Notes under the pieces: model-generated | Told to the model about the DNA's origin: nothing | Databases searched by the model: none | Seen by the model: only the letters and a program-made list of their open reading frames with translations | Source: Rhizobium mongolense USDA 1844 | GTDB lineage: Bacteria > Pseudomonadota > Alphaproteobacteria > Rhizobiales > Rhizobiaceae | DNA: 64,000 nt | Reading direction: 5' to 3' | Assembly (NCBI RefSeq): GCF_000419765.1 | Contig: NZ_ATTQ01000018.1 | Span: 62,001-126,000, forward strand | Made by a program: the position numbers and the translations under genes | In this document: positions 52,020-61,152 of the stretch, in pieces | Layout of the letters: each line of letters opens with the position of its first letter | Position numbering within the stretch: the first letter of the stretch is position 1

Positions 52020-52787
52020 ATGCCTATCAGAAAACTGATCAGCGGGGGCATTCTTGTGCTTACCATGACAATCGCTCCACTAACGAGCGCTACGTTCGGA
52101 ATCTCGAACGAGGCCCTCGCCAAGGACGGAAATGGCAACGGCAATTCTGGTGGGGGTGGAAACGGGAATGGGAATGGGAATGGGAATGGAGGCAACCACG
52201 GCAGCGCCGGCTCGAACCATGGCAAGTCTGGCAATGCGCATTCCCATTCGAAGACGACTTCAAAGTCGGGTGCAAGCACGCCGACGCTCGAATCGCTTTT
52301 CTTTCATGACAAGAAGACTGGTAAGGCAACAAAGGCGGATAAGCCCGTCAAGAGCGGCAACGCTGCAAAGGAAAGTCTGAAGAACACCAAATCGGACACG
52401 GTTGGGCTGAGTTCGTTGAACCGCAATTATCACGCCTACATGCATTCCAACGACCCGCGACTGGCACCCGTTGCGGCCTACGTCATGGCATATGCTGAAT
52501 TCGAAAAGGTAAGCGGGCCCGATGTGGTTCCGACCGATCCGGCGCTGAGCGATGAGGCGCTACGCGAGGCGCTTACGGGATTCACAAAAGGGGGCGTGGT
52601 GAGCGACGATGCGCTAGCTGAAGCCAAGGAAATCCTCGGCGTGGGACCGGCAGTCGGCAAGATTGACGAGATTCGCGAAACGCTGCCCGATCCGGAGGCC
52701 GTGGATACGGTTGAGGAGCCCGCAACCACGGAAACAACGACAACAGTCACGATTGTCACGGAGACGCCCGCCGAGCCGGCGAACTGA
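52020..52787 (+). CDS. Exported Gly/Asn-rich protein, large paralogue (255 aa)
   Basis: A 255-residue exported protein. The signal peptide (MPIRKLISGGILVLTMTIAP, cleaved near NEALA, about residue 36) is followed by a Gly/Asn tract (about 38-62), a His/Ser/Lys stretch, and a folded-looking core (LSSLNRNYHAYMHSNDPRLA; VAAYVMAYAEFEKVSG). The tail is Thr/Glu/Pro-rich. GAGGAG lies 7 bases before the ATG. It is divergent from the kinase gene and shares its layout with the exported protein on the other side of the two-component system. No known family is recognised. Confidence 0.75.
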   Translation: MPIRKLISGGILVLTMTIAPLTSATFGISNEALAKDGNGNGNSGGGGNGNGNGNGNGGNHGSAGSNHGKSGNAHSHSKTTSKSGASTPTLESLFFHDKKTGKATKADKPVKSGNAAKESLKNTKSDTVGLSSLNRNYHAYMHSNDPRLAPVAAYVMAYAEFEKVSGPDVVPTDPALSDEALREALTGFTKGGVVSDDALAEAKEILGVGPAVGKIDEIRETLPDPEAVDTVEEPATTETTTTVTIVTETPAEPAN

Positions 52788-52799
52788 TGTTGGGATACT

Positions 52800-52822
52800 C
52801 GCCGGCACCTGAGGTGCCGGCG
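52800..52822 (+). terminator. Strong hairpin after the Gly/Asn-rich gene
   Basis: CGCCGGCACC-TGA-GGTGCCGGCG is a perfect 10-bp stem with a 3-base loop, 12 bases after the stop codon. The following bases are only moderately T-rich, so termination may be partial. Confidence 0.6.
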
Positions 52823-52957
52823 CAATTCATTGCCGGCAGCGGCGAGGTCCCGCCGATGCTCTCACAGACGAGCAGAATTCGTGCGCTGGCTTGAAAGCGG
52901 GCGGGGATCAGAAGATCCTGCAGCGCAGGAAAAGCGCATCAGGCCCGGGTCGCGCAA

Positions 52958-54871
52958 TCATCTTGAGCACGATGGCCCCTTTTGCCGACGCTCATCGCAT
53001 TTTTGGGCACTCCAGGTGCTGATCTGGTTGCGACCGTTGCGCTTGGCATCATAAAGAGCATCGTCCGCCCGTTTGATCAGCTCCGACGATACGACTTCGG
53101 AAGACGACCTTTGCTTTGTCGAAACGCCGACACTTGCAGTGACATACCGGAATTCGCTTCCCGCATGCGGTATTTCCAGCGCCCGAAGACCCGCCAGGAA
53201 TTTGCGGGCAAGCGCTTGGGCTGCGCCTTCGTCGGTTTCGGGCAGCAGAACGACGAACTCCTCACCACCAAAGCGGGCGACGACATCGGTGCGGCGTTTG
53301 ACAACCTGGCGTAAACAGTCGCTGACGGCTTTGAGACATTCGTCGCCGGCAACATGACCATAAGTGTCGTTATAGGCCTTGAAACGATCGACATCGATCA
53401 AAAGCAGGCTGAGTGGTGTCCGGTTTCTGGTGCTCCGGGCAAGCTCTATGACGACCGCCTGGTCGAAAGCCCGCCGGTTGACGATCCCCGTTAAAGCATC
53501 CGTTTCCGCCAAATTCTTCATTTGCTCGGCAAGTTCACGCAGCGAGTGCTCGGCCTGCTTCATGGCTGTGATGTCGGATACGACAACAAGTGCTTTTCCG
53601 TCTGTCGTCAGTCGCGTCCGCAAGCTGAGCCAGCGGCCATCACAGAGGTTAATCTCCTCGTCCTTGTCCTGATGCAGGTGCGCGACGGCGTCGTCGATCC
53701 AGTCGTCTGTCACTTCCTTGGGCAGAATGCGCCGCTCCTCTGTCTCCGCGACCTTCCGCAGAATATCTTTAATGTTGGCTCCGGGAATCCGCGCTGGACC
53801 TGACAAGGGGAAAAGGCACCTGTACTGCTCGTTACAGAATAGCAGCGTGCCGTCAGGACCGAACATCGCAAATCCATCCGACATGCCGGCCATCGCGTGC
53901 GACAGCAGGTTCCGGCTTTCGGTCAGTTCGTGCTCCACGCGCCGCTGTTCCGTGATGTCGCGCGTGGCGCCAGCAAGACCGATGATTTCGCCCTTTCCGT
54001 CGCGCAAAGGAAACTTGGACGTCGAGTAGCATCTTTCCTGCTCGCCCTCGCGAAGCTGTTCGATCTTATCGATCACGGGTTTGCCGCTGCGCACAAGCTC
54101 TTGCTCTTCGGCAAACAAGATCTCCGCGCGGCGTTGCGTTGCAAGCTGAAAATCAGTGAGGCCGATCATCTCGGCCGGCGAACTGAAGTGATGATGTTCG
54201 GCGACATTGCGGTTGACGATGACAAATTGGCTCTGGCTATTCTTGACGTAATGGTAGTCGGATGTCTGGGTGAGGGCGGCCGTCAACAGATCACGTTCGA
54301 GTGCAATGCGTTCGAACTGCAACAGGACAAGCCCGGAGATGATGATGGCGCAGGAATTCAAGAAGAGAGCGGGTGCGATGATCGACGTAAGTGTTTGGCC
54401 ATCGGCGTCGCTTAGCAGGACCAGTGTCGACCCCACGAGCGTTACGCAAACCGCAGCAGCCAAGAGCACGACATCGATGATCCCGATCTTGCGGTTTTGG
54501 ACGACTATGTGAGCGGCAAGACCAACGGCGCCGATCAGCAGGATACCGGCAACGCCGTTGATTGTTCCCGCTCCGCCTGCAAATATCCGGAAAGCGCCTG
54601 CAACAGCCATCGTGGCAATGGCTGCCACCGGCCCGCCAAACAGCCCGGAGATCGCAATCAGCGACGATCTCAAATCGATGAATGCGCCGGAGTTGACAGG
54701 GATCGAAAGCAACATCGATGCAACCGCGCCAAGGCCCATTGTCAGACCGAATGCGACCCTCGACTGAAGCGCGGATAGATCGCGGAATCGATAATAGAAA
54801 TGAGCCCACAGCGACATGACAAGTGCAACGACGGCGAGGTTTCCCGTCAGTATCTGCCAGGTTGTGCTCAT
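52958..54871 (-). CDS. Diguanylate cyclase with 5TMR-LYT sensor and two PAS domains
   Basis: A 637-residue membrane enzyme. Residues about 1-195 hold five to six membrane helices of 5TMR-LYT type (SGAFIDLRSSLIAISGLFGG). Two PAS domains follow (about 205-330 and 335-450; GLAGATRDITEQ closes the first). The GGDEF domain (about 465-620) has DVDRFKAYNDTYGH and RFGGEEF, with RRTD at the inhibitory-site position. It shares sensor and catalytic architecture with the cyclase at 37.3-38.4 kb, with the PAS pair added. Likely active and product-inhibited. Confidence 0.92.
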   Translation of the reverse strand: MSTTWQILTGNLAVVALVMSLWAHFYYRFRDLSALQSRVAFGLTMGLGAVASMLLSIPVNSGAFIDLRSSLIAISGLFGGPVAAIATMAVAGAFRIFAGGAGTINGVAGILLIGAVGLAAHIVVQNRKIGIIDVVLLAAAVCVTLVGSTLVLLSDADGQTLTSIIAPALFLNSCAIIISGLVLLQFERIALERDLLTAALTQTSDYHYVKNSQSQFVIVNRNVAEHHHFSSPAEMIGLTDFQLATQRRAEILFAEEQELVRSGKPVIDKIEQLREGEQERCYSTSKFPLRDGKGEIIGLAGATRDITEQRRVEHELTESRNLLSHAMAGMSDGFAMFGPDGTLLFCNEQYRCLFPLSGPARIPGANIKDILRKVAETEERRILPKEVTDDWIDDAVAHLHQDKDEEINLCDGRWLSLRTRLTTDGKALVVVSDITAMKQAEHSLRELAEQMKNLAETDALTGIVNRRAFDQAVVIELARSTRNRTPLSLLLIDVDRFKAYNDTYGHVAGDECLKAVSDCLRQVVKRRTDVVARFGGEEFVVLLPETDEGAAQALARKFLAGLRALEIPHAGSEFRYVTASVGVSTKQRSSSEVVSSELIKRADDALYDAKRNGRNQISTWSAQKCDERRQKGPSCSR

Positions 54872-55142
54872 GATCGTTTCAGCAGCTCAAGAACGTGGAT
54901 CAATTTGAACTTCTACGCTTTTTTTCTTTCGGGCAGCTTAACGCGTTGTCTGCATTAGGTCCCGGTGGCTGGCTATCGTTTGGACGCCACTGTCTGCGTT
55001 GGATGGTTACTCCTGTCGTTAACCACGCTTTTTAAGCGCGCTTACATCGTCGAATGCTAAACCTGAAATGCAGCGCATTGCGGACATGATGTCTCCTGCC
55101 GTCCCAAGACATGATCCTTAAACACAGATTCTCGGACCCTTC

Positions 55143-57272
55143 ATGTCGTCCAGCTTTGCAGCGAAATATGTTCGTGCTCAAACGTCTTCCATCATTGCTG
55201 CAACCATCTGCTTCCTTGCCGTCGCTCTTTTGCTGACGGGCCTGATGGCCCACGTTGTTGCGACCATGACCCGGTCGGGCAATGAAATCGACGATGCGCG
55301 GGCCACCCGTGCCGCAAATGCCGCGATCGCAGCATTTGCGGCACGCCTCAGCGGGACCGTAACGGACAATGCCGTGTGGGATGATGCTTACGCCGCCATT
55401 GCCTCAGCCGATGCCGCCGCCTGGGCCTACGACAACTGGGGCAAGACCAGCGAGGACTATCCGCTGTATGACGGTGCAATCGTCATCGATCCCGATGGAA
55501 GGGCGATCTCTTCTTATGCGAAGGGCAAGTCTTTCCAGCCGCGCGAATATTTTGGCGAGGCCTTCGCGCGGCAGAGCAAAGCTGCCGCGATCGCTAGCGA
55601 GGCTCCTCTGGTCAACTTCTTCAAGACCGAAAGCGGTGTCGCGCTGGTCGCATCACAAGCAATTCAGCCCTTCTCGGCAGATGCCGAGCTTCCGAGGCTG
55701 AGCGTATTGAGCTTCTATAAGGAAGTCACGCCCGACGTTCTAGGCACGTTCTCCACTGAACACGAGCTTGAGGGGCTGCGGCTCCAGGCAGCGGCTGAAC
55801 CAGGCCTCCTGAGCGCCCCGATCAAAGGCATGGACGGCGCTGCCATTGCCTTTCTTGTCTGGCCCAGCAAAGCGCCTGGAAGCGCGGTCTTTACGACGGT
55901 CTATCCGTACATACTGGCCGCCGCGGTCATCCTTTGCCTGTTTCTGGCAGCCGTCCTTTTCGCCGGTGCCTCTGAGGCGCGGCGCTTGCGTCGATTGGCG
56001 GACGTGGCACGTTTCGAAGCAAATCATGACAATCTGAGCGGTCTGCTCAACAGACATGGCCTTTTAAATGTGCTGGAGCATCTCAGCAGCTCGGCTGTGC
56101 CGGAGGTGTCGCTTTATCTCGTTGATCTTGATGGCTTCAAGGCGATCAACGATGCTTGGGGGCATGCGGTCGGCGATGATCTGATTCGCATCGTTGCGAA
56201 GGCGTTGCCGGCCTGCCACCAGGAAGTCTTTGCCGCCGCGAGACTGGGTGGCGACGAATTCGCGCTGGTGCAAGTCGGATCGGCTGCGCTCGGCGACTTC
56301 GAACAGGCAATTCTCAACCTGTTTGCCGGGCCGTTCAAAATCGACGGGCGAACGATCGAAGTCGGGGCAAGCATCGGGGCCGCAACCAGAAGCGAGGACA
56401 TGGCGCCCCTGGAACTGCTTCGGCGGGCCGACATGGCTCTCTACCGCGCCAAGGAAAATGGCAGAGGTCAAGCTGTTGGATACGATCCCGAGCTCGACCG
56501 CGAACGCGTGCGTATCGGCGAACTGGAAGGCGAATTGAAAAACGCCATAAAGAGTGGAGCAATCGAGCCCGTTTTCCAACCGCTCGTTTCTGCCGCCACG
56601 GGTGCGATCACAGGCCTTGAGGCCTTGGCGCGCTGGCAAAGCGCCGCCGGAAAGATCAGTCCGGAGGTTTTCATCCCGCTTGCTGAAAAATCCGGCCTCA
56701 TAGACGCTCTCGGCGTTCATATGCTGCGTGCGTCGATCTGTCATGCGAGAGCCTGGCCCGGCCTGACGTTGTCCGTCAATGTCTCGCCAATCCAGCTGTG
56801 TAATCCGGACTTCGGGGCGCAAGTGATTGCGGTCCTGCAGGAATCTGATTTCGACGCCAACCGCCTGACTTTGGAGATAACCGAAGGCGTCCTCATGACG
56901 AATCCTGATCAGGCCCGACGGTCCATCGACCAGCTTAAGCGCGTCGGAATCAAGTTCGCACTTGATGACTTCGGTTGCGGCTATGCGAGTATCGGCGCAC
57001 TGCGGCAATTTGGCTTCGATCGGATGAAGATCGATCGATCACTTGTTTCGGGTGTCGAAGACGCTGCAAACGGGATTGAGGTTCTTCGGGCAACGATCTC
57101 CTTGGCAACGGCTCTTAATATTCCCGTTACCGCCGAGGGCATCGAGAATGCCCGCCAGGCAGCGATATTGCGCGATACAGGATGTGACCAGCTTCAAGGA
57201 TATCTCGTCGGAAAGCCCATGTCGGCACGCGAGATTTCAGAGAGACTTAGTCTAGAAGATCCAGCGGCATGA
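55143..57272 (+). CDS. GGDEF-EAL protein with CHASE4-type periplasmic sensor
   Basis: A 709-residue membrane protein. Helices at about 17-40 and 255-280 enclose a CHASE4-like sensor (VTDNAVWDDAYAAI and FGEAFARQ). The GGDEF domain (about 290-445) has DLDGFKAINDAWGH and RLGGDEF. The EAL domain (about 460-705) has LEALARW, LEITEG, DDFGCGYASIG, KIDRS and VTAEGIEN, all the residues expected for phosphodiesterase activity. Net direction (synthesis or breakdown) cannot be told. It is divergent from the preceding cyclase; the space between has a 12-base palindrome TAAGCGCGCTTA at 55033-55044. Confidence 0.92.
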   Translation: MSSSFAAKYVRAQTSSIIAATICFLAVALLLTGLMAHVVATMTRSGNEIDDARATRAANAAIAAFAARLSGTVTDNAVWDDAYAAIASADAAAWAYDNWGKTSEDYPLYDGAIVIDPDGRAISSYAKGKSFQPREYFGEAFARQSKAAAIASEAPLVNFFKTESGVALVASQAIQPFSADAELPRLSVLSFYKEVTPDVLGTFSTEHELEGLRLQAAAEPGLLSAPIKGMDGAAIAFLVWPSKAPGSAVFTTVYPYILAAAVILCLFLAAVLFAGASEARRLRRLADVARFEANHDNLSGLLNRHGLLNVLEHLSSSAVPEVSLYLVDLDGFKAINDAWGHAVGDDLIRIVAKALPACHQEVFAAARLGGDEFALVQVGSAALGDFEQAILNLFAGPFKIDGRTIEVGASIGAATRSEDMAPLELLRRADMALYRAKENGRGQAVGYDPELDRERVRIGELEGELKNAIKSGAIEPVFQPLVSAATGAITGLEALARWQSAAGKISPEVFIPLAEKSGLIDALGVHMLRASICHARAWPGLTLSVNVSPIQLCNPDFGAQVIAVLQESDFDANRLTLEITEGVLMTNPDQARRSIDQLKRVGIKFALDDFGCGYASIGALRQFGFDRMKIDRSLVSGVEDAANGIEVLRATISLATALNIPVTAEGIENARQAAILRDTGCDQLQGYLVGKPMSAREISERLSLEDPAA

Positions 57273-57309
57273 CATTGCCCAGCGGCTGCGCAAACCTTTC
57301 TTAATACTG

Positions 57310-57325
57310 TTAACTTTTTGTTAAC
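57310..57325 (+). promoter_or_regulatory. CtrA-type box upstream of minC
   Basis: TTAA-CTTTTTG-TTAAC matches the CtrA consensus exactly and ends 40 bases before the minC start. CtrA control of min genes has been reported in Sinorhizobium, which supports the reading. Confidence 0.72.
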
Positions 57326-57345
57326 CATGGCGGCGGTAGACATGG

Positions 57346-57361
57346 TCAACGATCTCTTAAC
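57346..57361 (+). promoter_or_regulatory. Second, one-mismatch CtrA-type box before minC
   Basis: TCAA-CGATCTC-TTAAC differs from TTAA-N7-TTAAC at one base. It ends 4 bases before the minC ATG, where binding would block transcription or overlap the leader. No strong ribosome site precedes minC. Confidence 0.45.
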
Positions 57362-57365
57362 ATAG

Positions 57366-58088
57366 ATGACCAAAGTGCTAACAGACGCTCGCTCTATCCG
57401 CATCAAGGGCCGCTCTTTCCTCGCGGTCATGCTTTCTCCAGATCTCCCGCTCGATGATTGGCTGGCGAGGCTGGATGATCTCGCAGCCCGCTCAGCCGGA
57501 TTCTTTTTGGGCCGGCCCATCGTGCTCGATGTCACGGACCTGCAGATCGACCGATCGCAGTTGAAGGATCTTATTGCGGAACTGACGCAACGCAATGTGA
57601 GCGTCATGGGAATCGAGGGCGGGCGGCCGTCAATCCTTGGGCCTGGCATGCCACCTGCACTGAAGGGCGGACGGCCTGTTTCCGACTTTGAGCTTCCGAA
57701 AGCGGAACCAATCATCGATCTGCAAACCAAGCAGCCGGCAAGTGAAGCGCGTCCGGCACTCCAGTCCATTGTGATCCGGCAGCCCGTGCGTTCAGGTCAG
57801 TCAGTGATTTTCCCGGAAGGCGATGTCACCATCGTCGGTTCTGTTGCCTCCGGTTCGGAGATCATCGCCGGAGGTTCGGTCCATGTTTATGGCACCTTGC
57901 GGGGCCGGGCCATGGCGGGGTCGGTCGGCAATGCGTCCGCGCGGATCTTCTGCCGAAAGCTCGAGGCAGAGCTCGTTGCGATTGATGGCGTCTACAAGAC
58001 CGCCGAAGACATGGCCTCGAACCTTCGAGGACAACCTGTCCAGCTCTGGCTGGAAGGCGACACGATCATGGCAGAGAAACTTATCTGA
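57366..58088 (+). CDS. minC: Septum site-determining protein MinC
   Basis: A 240-residue inhibitor of FtsZ assembly. The N-terminal domain (about 1-100) is the FtsZ-antagonising part; the C-terminal beta-helix (about 135-235) has VIFPEGDVTIVGSVASGSEI, IAGGSVHVYGTLRGRAMAG and RIFCRKLEAELVAIDG, which bind MinD. Two CtrA-type boxes lie in its promoter region. It is the first gene of minCDE and is followed by minD after 32 bases. Confidence 0.93.
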   Translation: MTKVLTDARSIRIKGRSFLAVMLSPDLPLDDWLARLDDLAARSAGFFLGRPIVLDVTDLQIDRSQLKDLIAELTQRNVSVMGIEGGRPSILGPGMPPALKGGRPVSDFELPKAEPIIDLQTKQPASEARPALQSIVIRQPVRSGQSVIFPEGDVTIVGSVASGSEIIAGGSVHVYGTLRGRAMAGSVGNASARIFCRKLEAELVAIDGVYKTAEDMASNLRGQPVQLWLEGDTIMAEKLI

Positions 58089-58120
58089 GCCGAAAGCTGG
58101 CTAGGACACAGGAGAGCAAG

Positions 58121-58936
58121 ATGGGGAAAGTCATCGTCGTCACTTCAGGCAAAGGCGGAGTTGGCAAGACAACTTCTACCGCCGCGCTTGGAGCGGCTCT
58201 GGCGCAGAGGAACGAAAAAGTGGTCGTCGTCGATTTTGACGTCGGGCTGCGCAATCTCGATCTCGTGATGGGTGCGGAACGAAGGGTCGTCTACGACCTG
58301 ATCAATGTCATACAAGGCGATGCCAAGCTCCCTCAGGCGCTGATACGCGACAAGCGACTCGAGACGCTGTTTCTGCTCCCGGCATCGCAAACACGCGACA
58401 AGGACAACTTGACGCCGGAGGGTGTCGAACGTGTCATGACCGATCTGAAGCGCCACTTCGACTGGATCATCTGCGATAGCCCCGCAGGCATCGAACGTGG
58501 GGCGACTCTTGCAATGCGCCATGCCGATATCGCCGTTGTCGTCACCAACCCCGAAGTCTCTTCGGTCCGCGATTCGGACCGCATCATCGGCCTATTGGAC
58601 GCCAAGACCGCCAAGGCAGAACGCGGCGAGCGGATGGAGAAGCATCTGCTACTGACCCGCTACGATGCCAACCGAGCCGAACGGGGCGATATGCTCAAAG
58701 TTGATGACGTCCTGGAGATCCTTTCCATTCCGCTGCTCGGCATTGTTCCCGAAAGCATGGATGTTCTGCGCGCCTCCAATATTGGCGCACCTGTAACGCT
58801 CGCTGATAGCCGCTGTGCACCCGCGATGGCCTATTTCGATGCCGCCCGTCGGCTTGCCGGTGAGGAAGTACCGATCACAATTCCCGGGGAAAAGCGCGGT
58901 CTCTTCGGCAAGATATTCGGACGGAGGGCCGCATGA
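58121..58936 (+). CDS. minD: Septum site-determining ATPase MinD
   Basis: A 271-residue ParA/MinD-type ATPase. The deviant Walker A motif SGKGGVGKTTSTAAL lies at about residues 9-23, Walker B and switch residues in VVVDFDVGLRNLD and CDSPAGIERGA. The C-terminal amphipathic helix KRGLFGKIFGRR anchors it to the membrane. It recruits MinC and is displaced by MinE to keep division at mid-cell. Its stop overlaps minE by 4 bases. Confidence 0.97.
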   Translation: MGKVIVVTSGKGGVGKTTSTAALGAALAQRNEKVVVVDFDVGLRNLDLVMGAERRVVYDLINVIQGDAKLPQALIRDKRLETLFLLPASQTRDKDNLTPEGVERVMTDLKRHFDWIICDSPAGIERGATLAMRHADIAVVVTNPEVSSVRDSDRIIGLLDAKTAKAERGERMEKHLLLTRYDANRAERGDMLKVDDVLEILSIPLLGIVPESMDVLRASNIGAPVTLADSRCAPAMAYFDAARRLAGEEVPITIPGEKRGLFGKIFGRRAA

Positions 58937-59193
58937 ACATCTTCAGTCTTTTCGGCAAGAAGAAAACCGCCCCTGCGGCCCGTGAACGCCTGCAGGTGCT
59001 TCTGGCCCACGAACGCTCGTCGACGGGTTCAGACCTTGTATCGCTGCTGCGCGAGGAAATCCTTGCAGTGATTGCCAAGCACGTGCAGCTCGACAATGAT
59101 AAGGTCCAAGTAAAGATGGATCGTAATGAGCACGTGTCGATTTTGGAAATCGACGTCGAGATCCCATTGAAGGCAGCTGCGCAAGCTGCTTGA
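58933..59193 (+). CDS. minE: Cell division topological specificity factor MinE
   Basis: An 86-residue MinE. The N-terminal MNIFSLFGKKK is the membrane-binding segment, the following helix (ERLQVLLAHERS) is the MinD-binding part, and the C-terminal half forms the dimerisation domain (VSILEIDVEIPLK). The ATGA overlap with minD shows translational coupling. Confidence 0.95.
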   Translation: MNIFSLFGKKKTAPAARERLQVLLAHERSSTGSDLVSLLREEILAVIAKHVQLDNDKVQVKMDRNEHVSILEIDVEIPLKAAAQAA

Positions 59194-59505
59194 AACGGCG
59201 AACGATGCCGCGCGCCTGCAGTAGTGTGCTTGCATATTGAGAGCCGGGTAGGCGAGGGGAGGGTGGGGAGCTGCCGCGACTGTAACTGTCGGCTGCCCGA
59301 AGACGCCGCCCTCCCGCTGCCGCTTCCGGCATTTCGTTTGGGGCCTTCGTGTGCAGGCTGGCTGATATGATCCGCATTGCGTGCCAAAGTTGGCTGGGAT
59401 GCAAGTCGCGAGGGGCTTACACATCCGTCGTTCAAGCGGACTGCTGCCCTATAATCGATTAAACTCGACTTAGCTTAACAAATTGATTTACATGACATTT
59501 GAGGC
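59194..59505. other. Intergenic region, 312 bases
   Basis: No gene supported. A TTAAC-containing stretch near 59476 is not a full CtrA box. The GC-rich part around 59255-59320 may fold but no clean terminator is visible. Confidence 0.45.
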
Positions 59506-60825
59506 ATGGCAACGGGTAGAAACTCAACTGTTGCCGGGGGTCAAATGAGCAGGGGTGATTTTGCTTTCAGACCGGCCGCTCTTCGTGAAAGAGCGGTGGG
59601 CGAAATCCATGCTCGGCCATACGCCCTTATTTCGGTGCCTCGCGTCATCTTTCAGCTTGCTTTCTTGACGGACAGCGAGCCCGATCAAGATCATGATATC
59701 GTAAAGCGGCTCTCCCAATCGAGCGGATCGCCGCCTCCGTCTCACGAGACCAATCACCATGCGATCAGCTGGGGACAAGGAACGCTGAGATGGGAACGCC
59801 ACACGGAATTCTCGACCTATTTCTGGGACAGCCCCGCTCCGGAAAAGTTCGGAGCTAACATCCCCGTGCATCCATTCGGTGACGGGTTTTCGCAACCAGG
59901 ACCCTTCATCTCGGGAATACGACTGGAGATCAGACCTGACACTGAAGAGACACAGAAGGACCTCGCCGTTTTCGATCGGACGAGCCTTTGCCGCAGTGAC
60001 CTCAGAAGCGGGGAGGCCACCATTCTTACGGATTTCCGTCCAGATGGGGATGGCCTGACAAAGATCCTCGTCATTGACCGCGGTCTATCCGACAGCTCGC
60101 GTGGCGCGCTCGTTCAGAAGCTACTGGACATTGAGACCTATAGAACACTTGCAATGATGGCGTTGCCTTTAGCACAATCGCTGTCACCCGAGATCCGCCG
60201 GATAGAAGCTAGCCTGACGGCGGTCACTCAGCGGATGAAGCAGCACGCTCGCGACGAAGCCGATCAACTGCTTGCGGAAATTACCCGTCTGGCGGCCGAA
60301 CTCGAAGCGAATGCTGCGATGAGTCTTTACCGGTTCGGCGCCAGCCGCGCCTACTACGAAATTGTCCAGGAGCGAATTCGGGCGCTTGCCGAAACAGCGA
60401 CATCCGGGAGCGAGAGCCTTGGTGCTTTCTTGGAGCGGCGCCTGGCGCCGGCCATGCGAACCTGCCAATCCATAGAAGAGCGTCAGGCAAATCTCTCGCG
60501 CAAACTAGCTCGTGCCACATCCTTGCTAAGGAGCTGGATCGATGTCGAGCTGGAGCGGATCAACATGACGTTGCTGAACTCCATGGACCGCAGGGCAAAA
60601 ATGCAATTACGCCTGCAGCAGACCGTTGAGGGCCTCTCCGTTGCTGCCATTTCGTACTATGTCGTCGGACTTATTGGATATGTCGCCAAAGGGGTACACT
60701 TGTTTGGCATCGAGTTTGGATCAGAAATTGTGACGGCAATCTCGGTGCCTGTCGTCGTCTTGGGAATTTCGCTTATCGTGCGGAATATCAGGCATCGACA
60801 CTCGGAAGAAGGCGACACGCAATAA
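59506..60825 (+). CDS. DUF3422 membrane protein
   Basis: A 439-residue protein of the DUF3422 family, function unknown. The N-terminal part has REIHARPY-like VGEIHARPYALIS and the conserved GQGTLRWERHTEFSTYFW. The middle (about 250-380) is a long helical, coiled-coil-like region. Two membrane helices close the protein (about 385-405 and 410-430, VVGLIGYVAKG and VVVLGISLIVRNI), placing most of it in the cytoplasm or periplasm depending on orientation. GAGG precedes the ATG. The overall layout resembles proteins that sense or move along the membrane, but I assign no function. Confidence 0.85.
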   Translation: MATGRNSTVAGGQMSRGDFAFRPAALRERAVGEIHARPYALISVPRVIFQLAFLTDSEPDQDHDIVKRLSQSSGSPPPSHETNHHAISWGQGTLRWERHTEFSTYFWDSPAPEKFGANIPVHPFGDGFSQPGPFISGIRLEIRPDTEETQKDLAVFDRTSLCRSDLRSGEATILTDFRPDGDGLTKILVIDRGLSDSSRGALVQKLLDIETYRTLAMMALPLAQSLSPEIRRIEASLTAVTQRMKQHARDEADQLLAEITRLAAELEANAAMSLYRFGASRAYYEIVQERIRALAETATSGSESLGAFLERRLAPAMRTCQSIEERQANLSRKLARATSLLRSWIDVELERINMTLLNSMDRRAKMQLRLQQTVEGLSVAAISYYVVGLIGYVAKGVHLFGIEFGSEIVTAISVPVVVLGISLIVRNIRHRHSEEGDTQ

Positions 60826-60959
60826 AGGAACCACCCGCAGGTTGGGCGAAGACGATCACTGTCGGATTTGACCGACATAAGAATGGCATCTGCACTCTTG
60901 AGGCAAATTTGTTCGAGCGTAGCCTGATGCGGATGACCATATCGTCGTGTTACGTCTTC

Positions 60960-61152
60960 TCGGTGGTCCTCAGGACTGGCGGCGGATTCTCGACGCGCTG
61001 GAGGCTTGATCCGCTCGGGCAGCTCTGCGAACCTGGCGCGTGCTCAGATCAAGCACATGCGCCGCTCACACCAGCGTCATGCGGCCGGCGATCACCTTCG
61101 ACAAAATCTCGATCCGCTGCGGATCACGCTCGCTCATCGCTATCAAGCCCAT
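60960..61152 (-). pseudogene. ISNCY-family transposase N-terminal fragment
   Basis: Minus-strand reading gives MGLIAMSERDPQRIEILSKV and, after a stop, AAHVLDLSTRQVRR, matching the helix-turn-helix start of ISNCY-type transposases. The catalytic part is absent. It abuts the truncated recombinase, which suggests that insertion and later deletion broke both. Confidence 0.6.

Noticed and set aside
55021..55040. Possible CtrA box TTAAC...TTTTTAAG upstream of the GGDEF-EAL gene
   Set aside because: The spacer is 9 bases, not 7.
55033..55044. 12-base palindrome TAAGCGCGCTTA
   Set aside because: Too short and self-complementary by chance in GC-rich DNA to call an operator.
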